Below are positions 52,362-63,967 of a stretch of 64,000 bases of DNA, in pieces. Each line of letters opens with the position of its first letter. The first letter of the stretch is position 1. This DNA is from Acheta domesticus. Lineage: Eukaryota > Arthropoda > Insecta > Orthoptera > Gryllidae. The position numbers and the translations under genes are program-made. The DNA lies in the NCBI GenBank assembly GCA_031308135.1, contig JAHLJT010009355.1, positions 4,587,217 through 4,651,216 on the forward strand, in the 5' to 3' direction. Under the pieces are notes generated by a model that was given only the letters and a program-made list of their open reading frames with translations, was not told the DNA's origin and did no database searches.

Positions 52362-53687
52362 TAGTTCAAAATAACACCTATTTTCTCATCCTTCTGGAAT
52401 CAGGAAAGCCCTTGCGCACGAAATATTGGATTAAACACTTCTACTTCTCTACCAACATATATTTTTTGTCTTAATAATACAACACATATTGTGATAGAGC
52501 AGGTTAATGTGTAGAATTTAGACGAAGTACATGAAAGGTTTGCGATTGTCATGAAAGGTTTGCGAAATTCCTGTTGCGAGTAAAATTAAAGTACGAATTT
52601 TTGCCAGGTCAACTGAAACAAAGAAAGCATGCGTCAGTTTTCTCTCTCAAGAACGTGGCGCTCAGGCAAAGAACCTGTCTCTTAGCGCCCGTCTTCGTCT
52701 CTTAACGCGGCCCCGGGAACCTTCCTATCGCGCTCATGTTTATTCATTGGAGAAGCAGGAATCTTTGCCGAAACACCAATGGCAAAACCGCAAGTCAATT
52801 TCTGTCGCGTTTTGTAATGTAAAGCTTCTTGGATAACACGACATTACAATCACAAAACACTGCGTTGCAAAGTTATTGTATCGCGGAAAGCAATGACGCA
52901 ACCTACCACAGACCGATCGGCAGCTGTTCGCGACGCGACCAACCGCAAATGCCTTGCGCCCCAAGACGCAGCCCACGTGAAAACAGCTTCCATTATGACC
53001 CTCACCACCTCACACAAACTATGGAAGGAAATTACAATTGGCCAGCATTCTCATAAGGGAGAACAGTATTCAGACAAATAAGAATTATTATTAATGAACA
53101 ACAGTGACATAAAATAAGAAATTGTACAACGAAATAAATTACAATCAATTAAAACTTATCAGTTATAAAATGAATAAATAATGAAAATTAATACCAGTAA
53201 AATTAACCTTTTCTAACCAAATTATCACATGAAATCCACCGAAACGGCTTTTATTTTCTTGTAGTGAACGGATCATTTACTATATCAAGAATAAAACTAG
53301 TGATATTATAACAGCACATACTTTCTCGCGACATTAATAATGGGTACTTAATATAATACAATTTCTGCTTTATACTTTAACTACCATTTGAAAAACTCTT
53401 AAACAAACGAAGCGGGAAAATTACATATATTATTTTAAAATTCAAGCGTGTAAAGGATAACAGTTTTCTGTCATTGAATTGAGTGTATTCACATTCAACT
53501 AAATGTACAAGAATTGCGTTGCATTTTTTATCCTTAAATAAAATTATTGGTTTATATTAACGCGAACAAACGGCGGCCTCCACAATAGGTTGCAAGAATA
53601 TTTTCAAGCGTCGATTCAGCAACTATTGTGAATGGAGTCGTGAGATTATGAACGTGTCAGCATGATTAATAAGAATAATATAGTTAT
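52362..53687. other. About 1.3 kb without recognised features
   Basis: A slightly GC-richer part lies at 52640-53000 with short frames. The rest is AT-rich. No repeat partner was noticed. Confidence 0.4.
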
Positions 53688-53933
53688 CACTGGCGGAACC
53701 AGGGAGTGGTGATGCCCCCCCCCCAAGGCCTAGAGTTTTCGTTTTCCTTCCTTTATTTGGCAAAATTAATTTAAATATTCATTTATGTTCGAATTATGTA
53801 ATTAATTAAACAATATTATTGTGAGGTATCATATCTATAGTGCAGAAATATACAATATTACAACAAATAAGTTTATTATTTAACAAAAATCTCCGATGGT
53901 CCCCTCCAAAACTGTCGGCTGGATCCGCCCCTG
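53688..53933. mobile_element. hAT-like MITE family H, copy 3, with 8-bp TSD
   Basis: Ends CACTGGCGGAACCAGG and complement CAGGGGCGGATCCAGC form imperfect inverted repeats. Flanks ATAGTTAT (53680-53687) and ACAGTTAT (53934-53941) agree at 7 of 8, the target duplication size of hAT elements. 246 bp, no coding. Confidence 0.8.
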
Positions 53934-53974
53934 ACAGTTATCGTGTTGAAGTAGCAAAGTTTGCTCGGACTTTA

Positions 53975-54330
53975 TTTGTATTAGCAGGTTTCAATAACTA
54001 TCAGGTTTATGCAAAGAACTCATTGATATTTCTTGAATACAAAAATTACTCGTATTTTCGAAAAATTGAACAGGATATTATTTGAAGATGTTTTTGATGA
54101 ACACTTTTCATTAAGAAAAAAGTTATCTTCATAATTGTAGTATTAGGAAGACGTCGAAAAAAAATTAATTTTTTTAACTTTCGAAAAATCAGGGATTTCA
54201 ACGAAAATGAGACTTGTACCATTCTCTTAAACGTCCATCACACTATCAAACAACAAAATTGAATCAAAAAAATTGGAGCCTTATTTTCAATGATTTGAAA
54301 ATGTTCCAGGGGCTTCATGTAAAGTACCCT
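53975..54330 (+). repeat. Dispersed repeat G, copy 2
   Basis: ATTACTCGTATTTTCGAAAA, TTATCTTCATAATTGTAGTA, TTAGGAAGACGTCG and GAAAATGTTCCAGGGGCTTC match the reverse complement of 57511-57875. The fragment at 16620-17222 is a weaker relative. No protein recognised. Confidence 0.55.
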
Positions 54331-55662
54331 CAAAAATTAAAATATCGGTTTTAAATTCAAGGGGATGCGAACTCAGCCAGATCGATTGGGAATATTAATT
54401 TAGTGAAAAGGCTACTTATGGTTTGGCCGTTGTTCACGGACGGATAAACAGACGGACAGACGTTTTTCCGTCAATCTGTTTTGGTATGAAGAACCCACAA
54501 AACACGGATTCTGACTACACAACGTTTTAGATGAAGTAATTATGTAGGGACAAGATTTATCCACTTTTTCGTTCTGTCAAAAAGCCTGTCAAAAATTCAT
54601 CGTTTTTTCATCGTTATTACAATACCCTTTCTTTACTACGTATGCAGTAGTAAGAAGCACAGTCAGCAAATAGTCAGTACCACATATTGTGATATACCAA
54701 AAGACCCCACGGTATTTTGCATGAAAGTACTTGCATCAAGTGTGCAGTTATGTGGGATGGTATGCATACATGACATTGGGCATCCCAAAGAATAGATGTT
54801 GTTAGAGCAACGAATTACTAAATATAAAGATTCCATGCTTAATGTCAGAGCGTCATGCTGTTTCACGCCTCAGTGGTCATGAGATCCTATAAATGTAAAG
54901 TATGCTTTGGAAGTCGTGTTTCGGCAAAAAGTTAATAATGCTCACTCCCATGAAAGTTGCGGAGCCGAAAACGCCTAATAATTGGAATGTTTGAAAGATA
55001 GTCTTCAGTATTCTATGCGTTATTGATAAAAGATAGCGATTTAAATATTTGATTGTTAATTTTTATGGTATAGTATGGTATAGAATAAAAGTTCGAAAGT
55101 ATTATTATTTGTAAATTTGTTCCTCGTGTTAAAATAAAATTGTTCGATTGAAGTTTGAGAGACTTCGTATTTTCAGAAGGGTTTATGTTAGGATAGCTTC
55201 GTAGCTGGGAAGAAAAGTAATAATAATTTAATAATTTAAATTATTAGTTTTAATAAATTAAATATATTTTATTTAATTATTTATTACTCATTTAATTGAA
55301 GCAGATAGTCGTCGTGCAGAGGTTCCATCCGAAAGCTGGCAAGGGCCAATCGCGTCGCGATATAACTGAAATAATCCATTAATTACCTAAAGTATCAGAT
55401 AATCAGAGACGTTATAAGAGAAATTAGTTGGAAATTTACTCGGACGATGTCATTCAGACAAAAGTTCAGTTATTTAATACATGAGATCTGAAATATTCTG
55501 TAAAATTATAGCAATAAATGTTAAATTTGATAGCTTTTAAAAGAGAAAAGGTTGATAATTCATTGTAATTGCCATCAGTTCATTAGTAAGTTTTTCTTCC
55601 GCAGAACTTCCAGTAATCGTCACTCTGTATAGAATTGCACGTACCCATGCAGCGGGTACGAC
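54331..55662. other. AT-rich DNA without recognised features
   Basis: ACGGACGGATAAACAGACGG near 54437 is a small local repeat. Nothing else stands out in about 1.3 kb. Confidence 0.4.
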
Positions 55663-56096
55663 CAGTGGCGTAGCTTCAGTTGGTGTCACCTGGGGCGAAG
55701 CTAAATCAAGTATAAAAATATCTATGGCTGCATTGATTGTACATTATTTTATTAAAAATACAAGCGTATTTGCACATGATAGTTATTTATAAAATATTTA
55801 AAAAATCTATGTAATTAAGAATAATTGCAATTAAATCAATATATGTTTATGATTTAAATGTATACTTATTAAATTAATATAAATAATTTTTAACTAAACC
55901 ATAAAAATTATATAATTCCAGCAACATTTTCAAAGTACTAAAACTAAGAAAACTATTAATATATAAAATGTTTAAGTAAATTAATTAAATTATATAATTC
56001 CAACTATAAAATAATTTGATTGGTGTCACCCCTAGAATGGTGTCACCCGGGGCGCGCCGCCCTCCCCCCCCCTGCACCCCTCTAGTTCCGGCACTG
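55663..56096. mobile_element. hAT-like MITE with 8-bp TSD
   Basis: The left end CAGTGGCGTAGCTTCAG and the reverse complement of the right end CAGTGCCGGAACTAGAG are imperfect inverted repeats. Flanks GGTACGAC (55655-55662) and GGTAAGAC (56097-56104) agree at 7 of 8. Subterminal GGTGTCACC and GGTGTCACCC blocks occur at both sides. The interior is AT-rich. Unrelated internally to family H. Confidence 0.75.
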
Positions 56097-56893
56097 GGTA
56101 AGACGAGTAATGTTGTATGTCAGAACCCATGATAGAATTTGAAAGTAAAATCAACAGTGTAATGATACATCGAGAGAATCAATGAGCATAGCGGGGCGAT
56201 AGAAATATAGTATAAATAATATCAGTGGAAAATAGTAAATAACCGCCCATCTTAAAGAATCTCTAACATAAATAATTAATGAGAAAGTAAGAGGTTCGTT
56301 ACATTGGCTTCCTGAACTTGGGGCAGAATAATACACTAAATAGTTAATAATTGGAATGTTGAGATTCGTTACAATATGTTACGTCACACTCACTGATTCA
56401 CATGTTAACATGACAAGTTACTGAGCTTTACAAAGTTGTTTGCCTTTCCTGGAAGGGAAAACGATTTTTGGGGCTTAATGCCCTTGAGAGGTGAATTATT
56501 CTTAATTCGCGCATTTTGATGGTCACTATGGCTATTAATGAGTCGTTATGCTCGTCGGTAGCCCATGTAAAACACACTCCCCCAGAAAACAATCCAAATT
56601 AGGATGAGGAATGGATTCAATTCCCTCAGCCGCGGATAGAGCGCCGAGTAGCGGCGACAACTGGAACCACATGAAAGAGCGCCGAGCAGCCGTAACGGCG
56701 TCAGCGGGAACTACAGCTGCTCCCACAGGCCGCACCGGCAGTGAAATGCGAGTGTTCGTTCAGTCCGCAGCGCCAGTTTCGCGATGTTCCAAGGAATAAG
56801 ACCAGCCCACAAAACCCTAAACACAGAGGTTAGACAAATTCTTGTTTCTCTGGACCAGCGTTGCCAGCCGATCAAATGTTTTTCCCAGTACTA
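56097..56893. other. No recognised features
   Basis: AT-rich to mixed. The 56620-56760 part is GC-neutral with short frames and no family. Confidence 0.4.
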
Positions 56894-57065
56894 TCCAGCG
56901 ATTTTTGTAACTTTGCCTCTGACAGGAATCAGCTGTTTCGCTGCCAGCCAATCAGGAGCTTGTATTTCGCTACAGTGACGTCACTATGGTGACGTTTAAT
57001 CTCCCGATTGGATGAAACCGTCATCAGTTGATTCCTGTCAAGGACACAGTTACGAAAATCGCGGT
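56894..57065. mobile_element. Group E palindromic MITE, full length
   Basis: Ends CCAGCGATTTTTGTAACTTT and complement CACAGTTACGAAAATCGCGG. Arms hold GACAGGAATCAGCTGTTTCG and GTCATCAGTTGATTCCTGTC. TGACGTCA lies at 56976. Very similar to the copy at 52190-52361. Confidence 0.8.
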
Positions 57066-57510
57066 ATAAGCTCCGAAAATCGTGGTACTTTCACTAAAGT
57101 TCATGGTACCAATGATATTTTATTTAAATTCAGAAATTGTTCATATTATAACTATTATGTTTTAAAGCGCATAGGAAGTTCATTAAACGTTACTCGACAT
57201 CGATTCATTAAACGTTACTCCATAAAATAAATCGAAGACTCGTTGTATCCTTTTCTATTACAGCATGTTCTAGAAAAATACCATCCTACGACACCCCCCC
57301 CCCCAAAAAAAAACACGGCGAATTTTGGGCAGAAAACTCTTATTAAGAAGGCCCTGGTAATGAAAGTGTGAACAAATGTAGATACTAAATTTAGAAATAA
57401 TCCTCTAACATGTAGTGTAGCCTTTGGGCCCTTGGTACTGAAAAATCGAATGACGGCAAAATGTGTCTGTCCGGCTAAACGGTTCTGCTGATTTTCTCCG
57501 AAATTGAGTC
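57066..57510. other. AT-rich DNA with C- and A-runs
   Basis: A C11/A9 junction at about 57294-57312. A direct repeat of CATTAAACGTTACTC (about 57180-57220). Nothing else. Confidence 0.45.
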
Positions 57511-57875
57511 CCTAATCGTTCTGGCTGATGTCGCGGCCCCTTGAAGCTCCTGGAACATTTTCCAAAGTTAAAAAAAAATACTCCAACTTTTTAATTAAAT
57601 GTTGTTGCATTAGGTAAAGGATGTTTATAAGAATAATGCATATCTCGTGTTCGTTCAAAACTACGATTTTCCGAAAATTCCAAAAGTTCAAAATTGTTTC
57701 GGCGCCTTCCTGCAACTACAATTATGAAGATATTGAGTTTTCCCTTAAAGATAGATTTTGAAATAACGTCTTGTGCAATTTTTCTAAAATTTGAGTACTT
57801 TTCGCGTAATATTGCGTGGAAGTATGAGTGAGAAAGAACGTTCTGATTTAGCACCACTACAATTGTGTGTGCAAG
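57511..57875 (-). repeat. Dispersed repeat G, copy 3
   Basis: Reverse complement of the 53975-54330 repeat: AAGCTCCTGGAACATTTTCC, GGCGCCTTCCTGCAACTACA and ATTATGAAGATATTGAG. The 88-codon minus frame across it is not recognisable. 57876-58148 is mixed sequence without a call. Confidence 0.55.
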
Positions 57876-58148
57876 GAGGGGGGAGTCGTGAGAGTAAGTT
57901 GTTCCGTAATAGAATGCGTAAATAGCAAATATTTACCGGCGAGCAACCTCTTTCTCGGAGCCTTGTTTTCGCACGACGTCAGCTGTGACGCACTGAGTAC
58001 GGGAACTCAGTCGGTATGGGCAGTATGAGAATGGCGGAACAGAACGAGGATTTGCATGTTTCATTCAAAATGGAATCTTATAGATTTAAGAAATTTGCCG
58101 GTTTCTCGAATATCTAACGAAAGCATAAATATGGCCGGAGGCTGAATG

Positions 58149-58382
58149 TAGTGTGATTTTTGTAACTCTGCCTCTCAAGCCCCTACGGCCACGATTGAAT
58201 ACCACCCGGCATGTCGCGTCTTTCTCGGTCCTGCCGCTAGGAGTGGCATGTCGCAAGCACTGCTTGATAGGGACGCGATCACGCGATATCTAGCTGCACG
58301 ACTGAGAAAGACGCGAAATGCCGCGCGATATTCCATCGTGAAGACGTCGTGAAGAGGAGCAAAGTTAGAAAATTCGCAGTAT
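58149..58382. mobile_element. Group D palindromic MITE, full length
   Basis: AGTGTGATTTTTGTAACTCT and TCGCGTCTTTCTCGGTCCTG at the left pair with the complement of ACTGAGAAAGACGCGAAATG and GTTAGAAAATTCGCAGTA at the right. The centre GCAAGCACTGCTTGATAGGG matches other D copies. TA flanks on the right. Confidence 0.75.
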
Positions 58383-58519
58383 AGTTTCTTTCCAATTTCT
58401 GGTCGCGCATTGGACATTCGTAATGTGTGCGTGTGTAATGAAATGGCTTTTTTTTCACTTTACAAGAATGCCTTTTAGTATTGACTAATTTTATGATTTG
58501 AAAACAGGAAATGACACAT

Positions 58520-59000
58520 TTTTATATGATTTTTTCATTTTTCGACATTGACTAATAAGTCAGTTTTTATGTTTTTTCCGTCATTTTAAAGCATTTTTCG
58601 CTTATTTCATCAATTTTAATATAATTTTAATGGTAGTTGCTTCAAATAATATTAACGAGATGCAACAAATGTTCTTCACAGAATTCCAGAGTAGCCTATT
58701 CGATTTCTTTGCTCCGAAATTGTCGAAGTAGTCGTGAGTACGTAATCTAACAAGGTCCCTGTGACTCTTTTCAGCGCCTATGTCAGTGTGTCGATAACTA
58801 AAGAAAGATTTCCTGGTAAAGGACAGCCGAAACAAAGAGTTTGCAAGCTGAACTCACTTGAACGAAAGGAAAAAAGCCTCAGGTAAATAAGTAACGTATC
58901 CAAAAGCATAAATTGTTCATGAGAAATGGTTTTGATAATTTTTTTTTTTACAAAACTTTTCTTTGCTTTCAGGGCATTTTTAAAACATTTGAAAAACATT
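58520..59000 (+). repeat. Dispersed repeat L, copy 2
   Basis: Partner of 19185-19640: TTGACTAATAAG, ATTTTAATGGTAGTTGCTT, TTCTTCACAGAATTCC, ATAACTAAAGA, GTTTGCAAGCTGAACTCACT and GTAACGTATCCAAAAGC. Same orientation; continues directly into MITE F copy 4. Confidence 0.55.
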
Positions 59001-59006
59001 TCATTG

Positions 59007-59425
59007 ACAAGTGAAATTAAAAACAATAGTGTTTAATTATACATACAAAAAGCCCCAATTAGGGCGGTGTATCTTAAAAAGTTTATCGTTTTTCTATCAT
59101 ATTTTTCTTACCGCTTCTCGCTCCCGGCCAATCACAAAATTGTGTCTCATGTATCTTAGGAGGTGGTATACATCGATTGCTATGTCGATGTCCAATAAAC
59201 CGCGTATGTACTGTAACATACCCTCTTTGATTTTAACATAGCTTTCAGTAATTTTCAATATTTGGCGCATTTTGCAACTCCGTTGGACGTAATTTCATTC
59301 GTGGAATAGTCCTATTAAATAGTACTTGGTGCTTTGGAAATTCTCAGATAAATCGCCTCACTTCCCGAGCCGGGGATACATCGACAACTTCCAAGGCGCT
59401 CGCGGTATCACCTGCGATCATTTCT
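59007..59425 (+). mobile_element. MITE family F, copy 4
   Basis: Diverged left end (GACAAGTGAAATTAAAAAC) and a clear right end AATTTCATTCGTGGAATAGT. Interior ACATACAAAAAGCCCCAATT, CGGCCAATCACAAAATTGTG and TACATCGATTGCTATGTCG. The outer hairpin motif (GTGCTTTGGAAATTCTCAGA ... CTTCCAAGGCGCTCGCGGTA) extends to about 59412. Confidence 0.7.
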
Positions 59426-59439
59426 GGCGATGTTCAGCG

Positions 59440-59700
59440 TGCGAGCCCTGGGCGACGCAGTGAGCGCGGGGGCTCCGCGTGCGTGCGGGCGCGCGGCGCG
59501 GCGCGGCGCGGCCCCACGTGGAGGGGGGGGCGGAGGTTCATCGACCAGCGGCGCACAAAGGAGGCGTCGCGAATTCGCGCTCCACGGCCACCTGCCGCAC
59601 GTGCGCGCCCAAGGCCGCCTTCACTTCGCCTCGCGTCGCCTCGCTTCGCCCGCCCACCAGGGGGCCTTGCCCGCCCCGCCAAAGGGCCAGGGCGGACATA
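59440..59700. other. GC-rich CpG-dense island
   Basis: GCGCGGCGCGGCGCGGCGCGG, CCACGTGGAGG and GCACGTGCGC in 260 bp between MITE F and SINE-A. Frames up to 145 codons on + run through it and are unrecognised. Confidence 0.6.
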
Positions 59701-59724
59701 CAGTTATGTTTCACTCATACTCAT

Positions 59725-60000
59725 CGAAGCATTGGATTTTTAGGAGCGAGAAAATACTTCGTACGCCTTCCTTCGGAGGGGAAGCAAAGCTGGCTGTCCC
59801 ATGTTAGTAGGTTTACTGCACGTAAAAGATCCTCAAGCCTAAATGAAGCCTCTGAGCTAAATTCAAATCGCCCAAGTGATACCTTCTTTCTCTGCCAGTT
59901 GGTGAAAGGAGCGTAGCAAAAGTTTGCGTGGTCAGACGGAAGAGCAGGCCTCATGGCCTGAGTCACGCCACGTAAAATAAGGCAATTCAATTCAATTCAA
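59725..60000 (+). mobile_element. SINE-A copy 2 (headless)
   Basis: GGATTTTTAGGAGCGAGAAA, TTAGTAGGTTTACTGCACGT, AAAAGATCCTCAAGCCTAAA and GCGTGGTCAGACGGAAGAGC match the body of 2198-2545. The 3' tail is an AATTC pentamer run (59985-60000). The tRNA-like head is missing. Confidence 0.75.
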
Positions 60001-60135
60001 GTACGTTATAGCTTGTTATTCTCTTCGATACATTATCTAACATTCTTATTCGTACACTTAGATTTAGCAACAAAAAGTTATCATATCTTCTCCCAAAATA
60101 TTTTAAAATAATGTCCGACAAATGTAAAAGACTCT

Positions 60136-60690
60136 TCGGGTCTGATGGGATACATCGGGTTTAGAGGAAGCCAAATACAGGCGATTGTTTAAAGAATACA
60201 ATTCCCACTGTGAAGTATGGTGGGGGATCCGTTATGTTATGGGGTTCAATGTCTTCTAAGGAAGTTGGTACGATTTAATTCATTGATGGAAGTACGGATA
60301 CCAACGTAAATCTTGACATTTTGAAAAAAAAATGGAAAACAAAGTGCTGAGAAAGTGGGATTGACACCTATTATCAGTTTCAGCAGAACAATGACAGTAA
60401 GCACAACACCCAGCTCAATATGATATGGTTACTATCAATATCAATAAAATTACTTCAAACACCACCTCAAAGCCTGGACTTAAATCCCATAGAGCATTTG
60501 TGGTCAGTTTTCAAAAGAAGTTTACTAATCTGGCGTGAAATACAAAGAAGAAATAAAACGTCTTGTGGAAGCAGAAAGGAAGAAAATAAAACCCACAACT
60601 TGCAAGAACCTTGTTCGTTCCATAAACAGGTGACGCGTAGATGTGATAAAATCCAAAGGATGAGTAACAAAATACTGAAATCTTATAGTT
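60136..60690 (+). pseudogene. Tc1-like transposase, catalytic part, degenerate
   Basis: Broken frames read [20 protein letters not shown], then QQNNDSKHNTQL with the second catalytic Asp region, and PQSLDLNPIEHLWSVFKRSL, where the Glu of the DDE triad (PIEHLW) is retained. The normal PSQSPDLNPIEHLW-type block is altered to PQSLDLN. The frame is interrupted by a stop and frame changes between these blocks. The N-terminal DNA-binding part is missing and terminal repeats were not found. Confidence 0.75.
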
Positions 60691-60846
60691 AACTTTCTTT
60701 TATTAGTTTTTATTTTGTGTTATTACGTCTAGTGTACGAATACGAAACTTGCACAAAACTGAACATTAATCTCGTCCTTATTTTTACATTCCCGTATACG
60801 TACGTATATACGGAGTAATATAAGGAAACGAAAACATAATTTAAGG

Positions 60847-62166
60847 TTGACTTGGAATGACTACCAAAAGGCCTTTGATAGTGTACCACACGATTGGATT
60901 TTGAAGACCCTGGCGATCTATCGACTTCATACCAGACATATTGAGTGTTGCAAAACTAGGTTATTGTCGTGGAGTACGAGTTACTAATACACAGCGGAGT
61001 GGAAGTAGCAGAAACAAGTATTCAGATTAGAAGGGAATTTTTCAAGGAGATTCGCTATCTCCTCTGGTGTTTGCATTAGTTTGATTCCACGAAACATCAC
61101 TGATCTTAGTTTTAAACTCGAAGATGATGAAAGACCAGTATCACATTTGTTTTATATGGACGATCTTAAAGTGTGCTAATGAAGCGATTCTCTCCCAAAT
61201 GCTGACTGTCATCAGTGATTTTAGCAATGACATCTGCATGAAGTTTGGCCTCGACAAGTGTGCAAAAATCAATTGAAAGTTTGGCAAAATGACGTCAGAG
61301 AACATTGAAGTTGATATACACACTGTGATTCAAGATTTCGAACCAGGCAAAACTTACAAATATCTGGGCATTGAAGAATGTGATGAAGGAATGAAAGAGA
61401 GAATTCGCGAGGAGTATTACAGAAGAGTGAGACTTGTCCTGCAATCTGCTCTGAACTCCAGGAATAAAATATCTGCAATAGGTTATTTGGCGGTGCCTGC
61501 ACCCAAGTACAGTTTCGGGATAGTGGACTGAACTGAGCAAGAAATTCGCATCATGGATCGAAAAAACAGAAAACTGCTTACAATGCATCACGTCACCCAC
61601 TCTCGAGCTAAAGTAAATAGACTATGAGTCACGTACGGAAGGAGGAAGAGGCCTCAGACAAATTGAAGCCTCCTGGCACAATGCAAAAAGGATGGGAAAG
61701 TATGTTGTCAGTCATCAAGGTGACCCTCTAATGAAGCAGGTCATGACATCTGACCAAAGAATGGGAAACAGAGGAATAGTAAGTGTAGCAAAAAGCATTG
61801 CGAAGAAGACTATGCAAGTCACGCAGAATAACACAGACACGGTTCTTCTGAAACTACTTAACATGGAATGTAAGTCACAAGAAATGTTAAAGAAATCATG
61901 GAGAGACAAACCACTGCACGGACATTTAAAACGAATAGACAAGGTGCAGATTAATAAAGATCAATCATTTATATGGCTTAAAAGGGGAAGAATGAAGCCA
62001 GAATTGAAAGCAGTTGTAATAGCTGCCCAAGATTAGGCCTTGAGAACACGACATTGCGATAAAGCGGTTCTCAAAATTTCCCGAGATGATAAAGGCTGCA
62101 TTTGTCAGGAACAAATAGAAACCACTGATCATATTGTCTCAGCTTGTCCAATTCTAACAAAGAGCT
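60847..62166 (+). pseudogene. R4/Dong-like non-LTR retrotransposon, copy 1: RT and zinc-finger part
   Basis: RT motif A is DYQKAFDSVPHDWILKTL (about 60858) and motif C is HLFYMDDLKVC, with YMDD intact at 61153-61164. Thumb blocks follow: KFGLDKCAKIN, KTYKYLGIEE, YYRRVRLVLQSALNSRNKIS, VPAPKYSFGIVD, then GGRGLRQIEASWHNAKRMGK and KSWRDKPLHGHLKRIDKVQI. A decayed CCHC-like motif (GCICQEQIETTDHIVSACP, about 62095-62150) is typical of elements with a restriction-enzyme-like endonuclease. At least five stops or frameshifts. A SINE-B interrupts it at 62167. Confidence 0.8.
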
Positions 62167-62399
62167 AATAGCCGATCCCCGGTGGCCGAGTCGCTAAGAT
62201 AGTGTCGTAGCGATCTCGGACTGAAGGGTCGCGGGTTCGAGTCCCACCTCGGACATGGTTTGATTTATGGTTGTCTTTTCAGCCCCTATGATCACCATAA
62301 CATGTCATCTTCACAGTTACCATAACGTTCAACCCATTAGTTTTCACTACTAATGACCTAGAAGTTGATGTGACCTTAAATAAATTTAAAAAAAGACAA
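62167..62399 (+). mobile_element. SINE-B copy 4, best head
   Basis: Head CCCCGGTGGCCGAGTCGCTA (box A) and CGCGGGTTCGAGTCCCACCT (box B, perfect GGTTCGAGTCC). Body: CATGTCATCTTCACAGTTAC, CATAACGTTCAACCCATTAG and GACCTAGAAGTTGATGTGAC, then an A-rich tail to about 62399. It splits the retrotransposon between its zinc finger and its C-terminal domain. No clear target duplication was read. Confidence 0.85.
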
Positions 62400-62404
62400 A
62401 ATAG

Positions 62405-62840
62405 ATGAGAAGACATGATAGGGTGTGCAGTTACCCTTGGCAGATCTGTAACACCCTCGAAGTTCCTCACACATGCTCCGAGGGGTATGAATACTCACCA
62501 AAAACCGGTGACGTCTGTTCGACAACATTGCATGACCAACAAATTAAAATTGATAGCGGCAAACAAACCGGATATCATTATCCGGTATTTGGAGAAAAAT
62601 GGATCATCTTGTCAGTTGAATCATCATCTTGTTCCGAAAAATTTGTGTAAGAACATGTCAAAACTGCCAGGTCATTCAAAAGACTGGGAAGTGCAAGAAA
62701 TCGCTTTATTTGCAACGGCCCACATTTTGGAGAAAGTTTTGTAGAGGCACCGACAGTCCCTAGATCTGCTCCTTAGGTAGCTGGTTGCAACCTGGAGTAG
62801 ATTTTATATTCAGCTGACACTCAACATCTTTAGTCGTGAT
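62405..62840 (+). pseudogene. R4/Dong-like copy 1: endonuclease C-terminus and 3' UTR
   Basis: This resumes the interrupted element with RRHDRVCSYPWQICNTLEVP. In another frame it reads NKPDIIIRYLEKNG, the KPD of the restriction-like endonuclease, and LCKNMSKLPGHSKDWEVQEI, ending ATAHILEKVL at a stop near 62744. The second endonuclease Asp is not recognisable. The 3' UTR (GGTAGCTGGTTGCAACCTGG, CATCTTTAGTCGTGAT) is shared with 63857-63957. Confidence 0.8.
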
Positions 62841-62846
62841 ATAGAG

Positions 62847-63579
62847 CAGAGGTGCACAAGCGCCCCATTTGAGCCCCTTCTCGGGGCGCCGGGAAGCCCG
62901 CGCCCCGCGAGAACCAGGAAACTTGGCACAATTCCCGATGGCCGAGCTGCCCCTTCACTTTACTGATCTTTAGATTTTTCTTTCACAAATAGTCGCGAGG
63001 TTGAACAGAGCGTGCAAATCATGGCAGGTGCCGATCAAAATCTAGTAGTTGTGAATCGTCGGTTCAATGCTAAGTGCGAGCACGAATCTTTATTCACGAA
63101 GAGAAATGGAGCAACAATGGGTCTCGTATGTCACAAGATGGTGTCGGAGAAAAAGTAACAGCAAAAAGTAAAACAAATATTTAAAAAAAGTATGGTCAAG
63201 TGTATTACATCCAGATATTTCTTGACTAAATTTATGAAGTGTGTATGCTTATTAAAAAGAGAAATGGTTAAATTGTCTGTTCTTGTAATTTATATTATAA
63301 ATATTTTCGAAATCAGTGGCAACCGTAAAGATTGACTGTGAAATGTGTGGAAGTTGTCGAGCAATTTTTTCTGGAATAATAGTATAGAAAACCTTCCCTC
63401 TACAGAAACTACAGCCATGTTTTGAAGTTTTAGTTCATCATAATCCAACACATTTCCGTGTTAAGAGCCGCAGGGCTTTCCTCCCACTGATGGCTCGGAC
63501 AGCGGTCACTAGCGCCAAAAGTAAAAGTCTTTCGCAAGAAGGTGGTGGGGCGCCTTGCTGCGTCCCTTGTGCAAGCCTA
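62847..63579 (+). mobile_element. Internally deleted hAT element with TSD and transposase N-terminus
   Basis: Ends CAGAGGTGCACAAGC and complement TAGGCTTGCACAAGG share TGCACAAG. Flanks ATATAGAG (62839-62846) and ATATAGGG (63580-63587) form an 8-bp target duplication with one mismatch. A 45-codon ORF (63021-63158) contains NRRFNAKCEHESLFTKRNGA and GLVCHKMVSEKK, resembling the BED-type N-terminus of hAT transposases (LFTKRNG...CLVC). No catalytic domain. It sits exactly at the junction of the retrotransposon 3' UTR and its AAT tail. Confidence 0.8.
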
Positions 63580-63587
63580 ATATAGGG

Positions 63588-63597
63588 TAATAATAAC

Positions 63598-63660
<63 letters not shown>
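63588..63660. repeat. (AAT)n microsatellite, tail of copy 1
   Basis: About 73 bp of AAT/TAA units with one AAC interruption near the left end. Read in context it is the simple-repeat tail of the upstream R4/Dong-like copy, displaced by the hAT insertion. Confidence 0.9.
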
Positions 63661-63661
<1 letters not shown>

Positions 63662-63957
63662 TACAAGAGTTTGGAAATCGAGATCAGCCGAATGTGGGGT
63701 GTAAAAGCACAGGTCGTCCCGATAGTTATCGGAGCTCTGGGATTTGTTCCGCAAAATTTGTGTAAGAATTTGGCTAAACTCCCAGGTAATTCAAAAGACT
63801 GGGAAGTGCAAGAAATCGCTTTATTTGGAACAGCCCACATTTTGCGCAAAGTATTGTAGAGGCACCGATAGTCCTTAGATCGACTCCTTAGGTAGCTGGT
63901 TGCAACCTGGAGTAGATTTTATATTCAGCCCACACTTAACATCTTTAGTCGTGATTG
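63661..63957 (+). pseudogene. R4/Dong-like copy 2, 5'-truncated
   Basis: It begins directly after the AAT repeat with KYKSLEIEISRMWGVKAQVV, continues PIVIGALGFVPQNLCKNLAK and LPGNSKDWEVQEIALFGTAH, and ends LRKVL at a stop near 63857. The frame is intact over about 65 codons. The 3' UTR (GGTAGCTGGTTGCAACCTGG ... TTTAGTCGTGATTGGGAGG) is close to copy 1. It is younger-looking than copy 1 and keeps only the end of the endonuclease domain. Confidence 0.85.
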
Positions 63958-63963
63958 GGAGGA

Positions 63964-63967
<4 letters not shown>

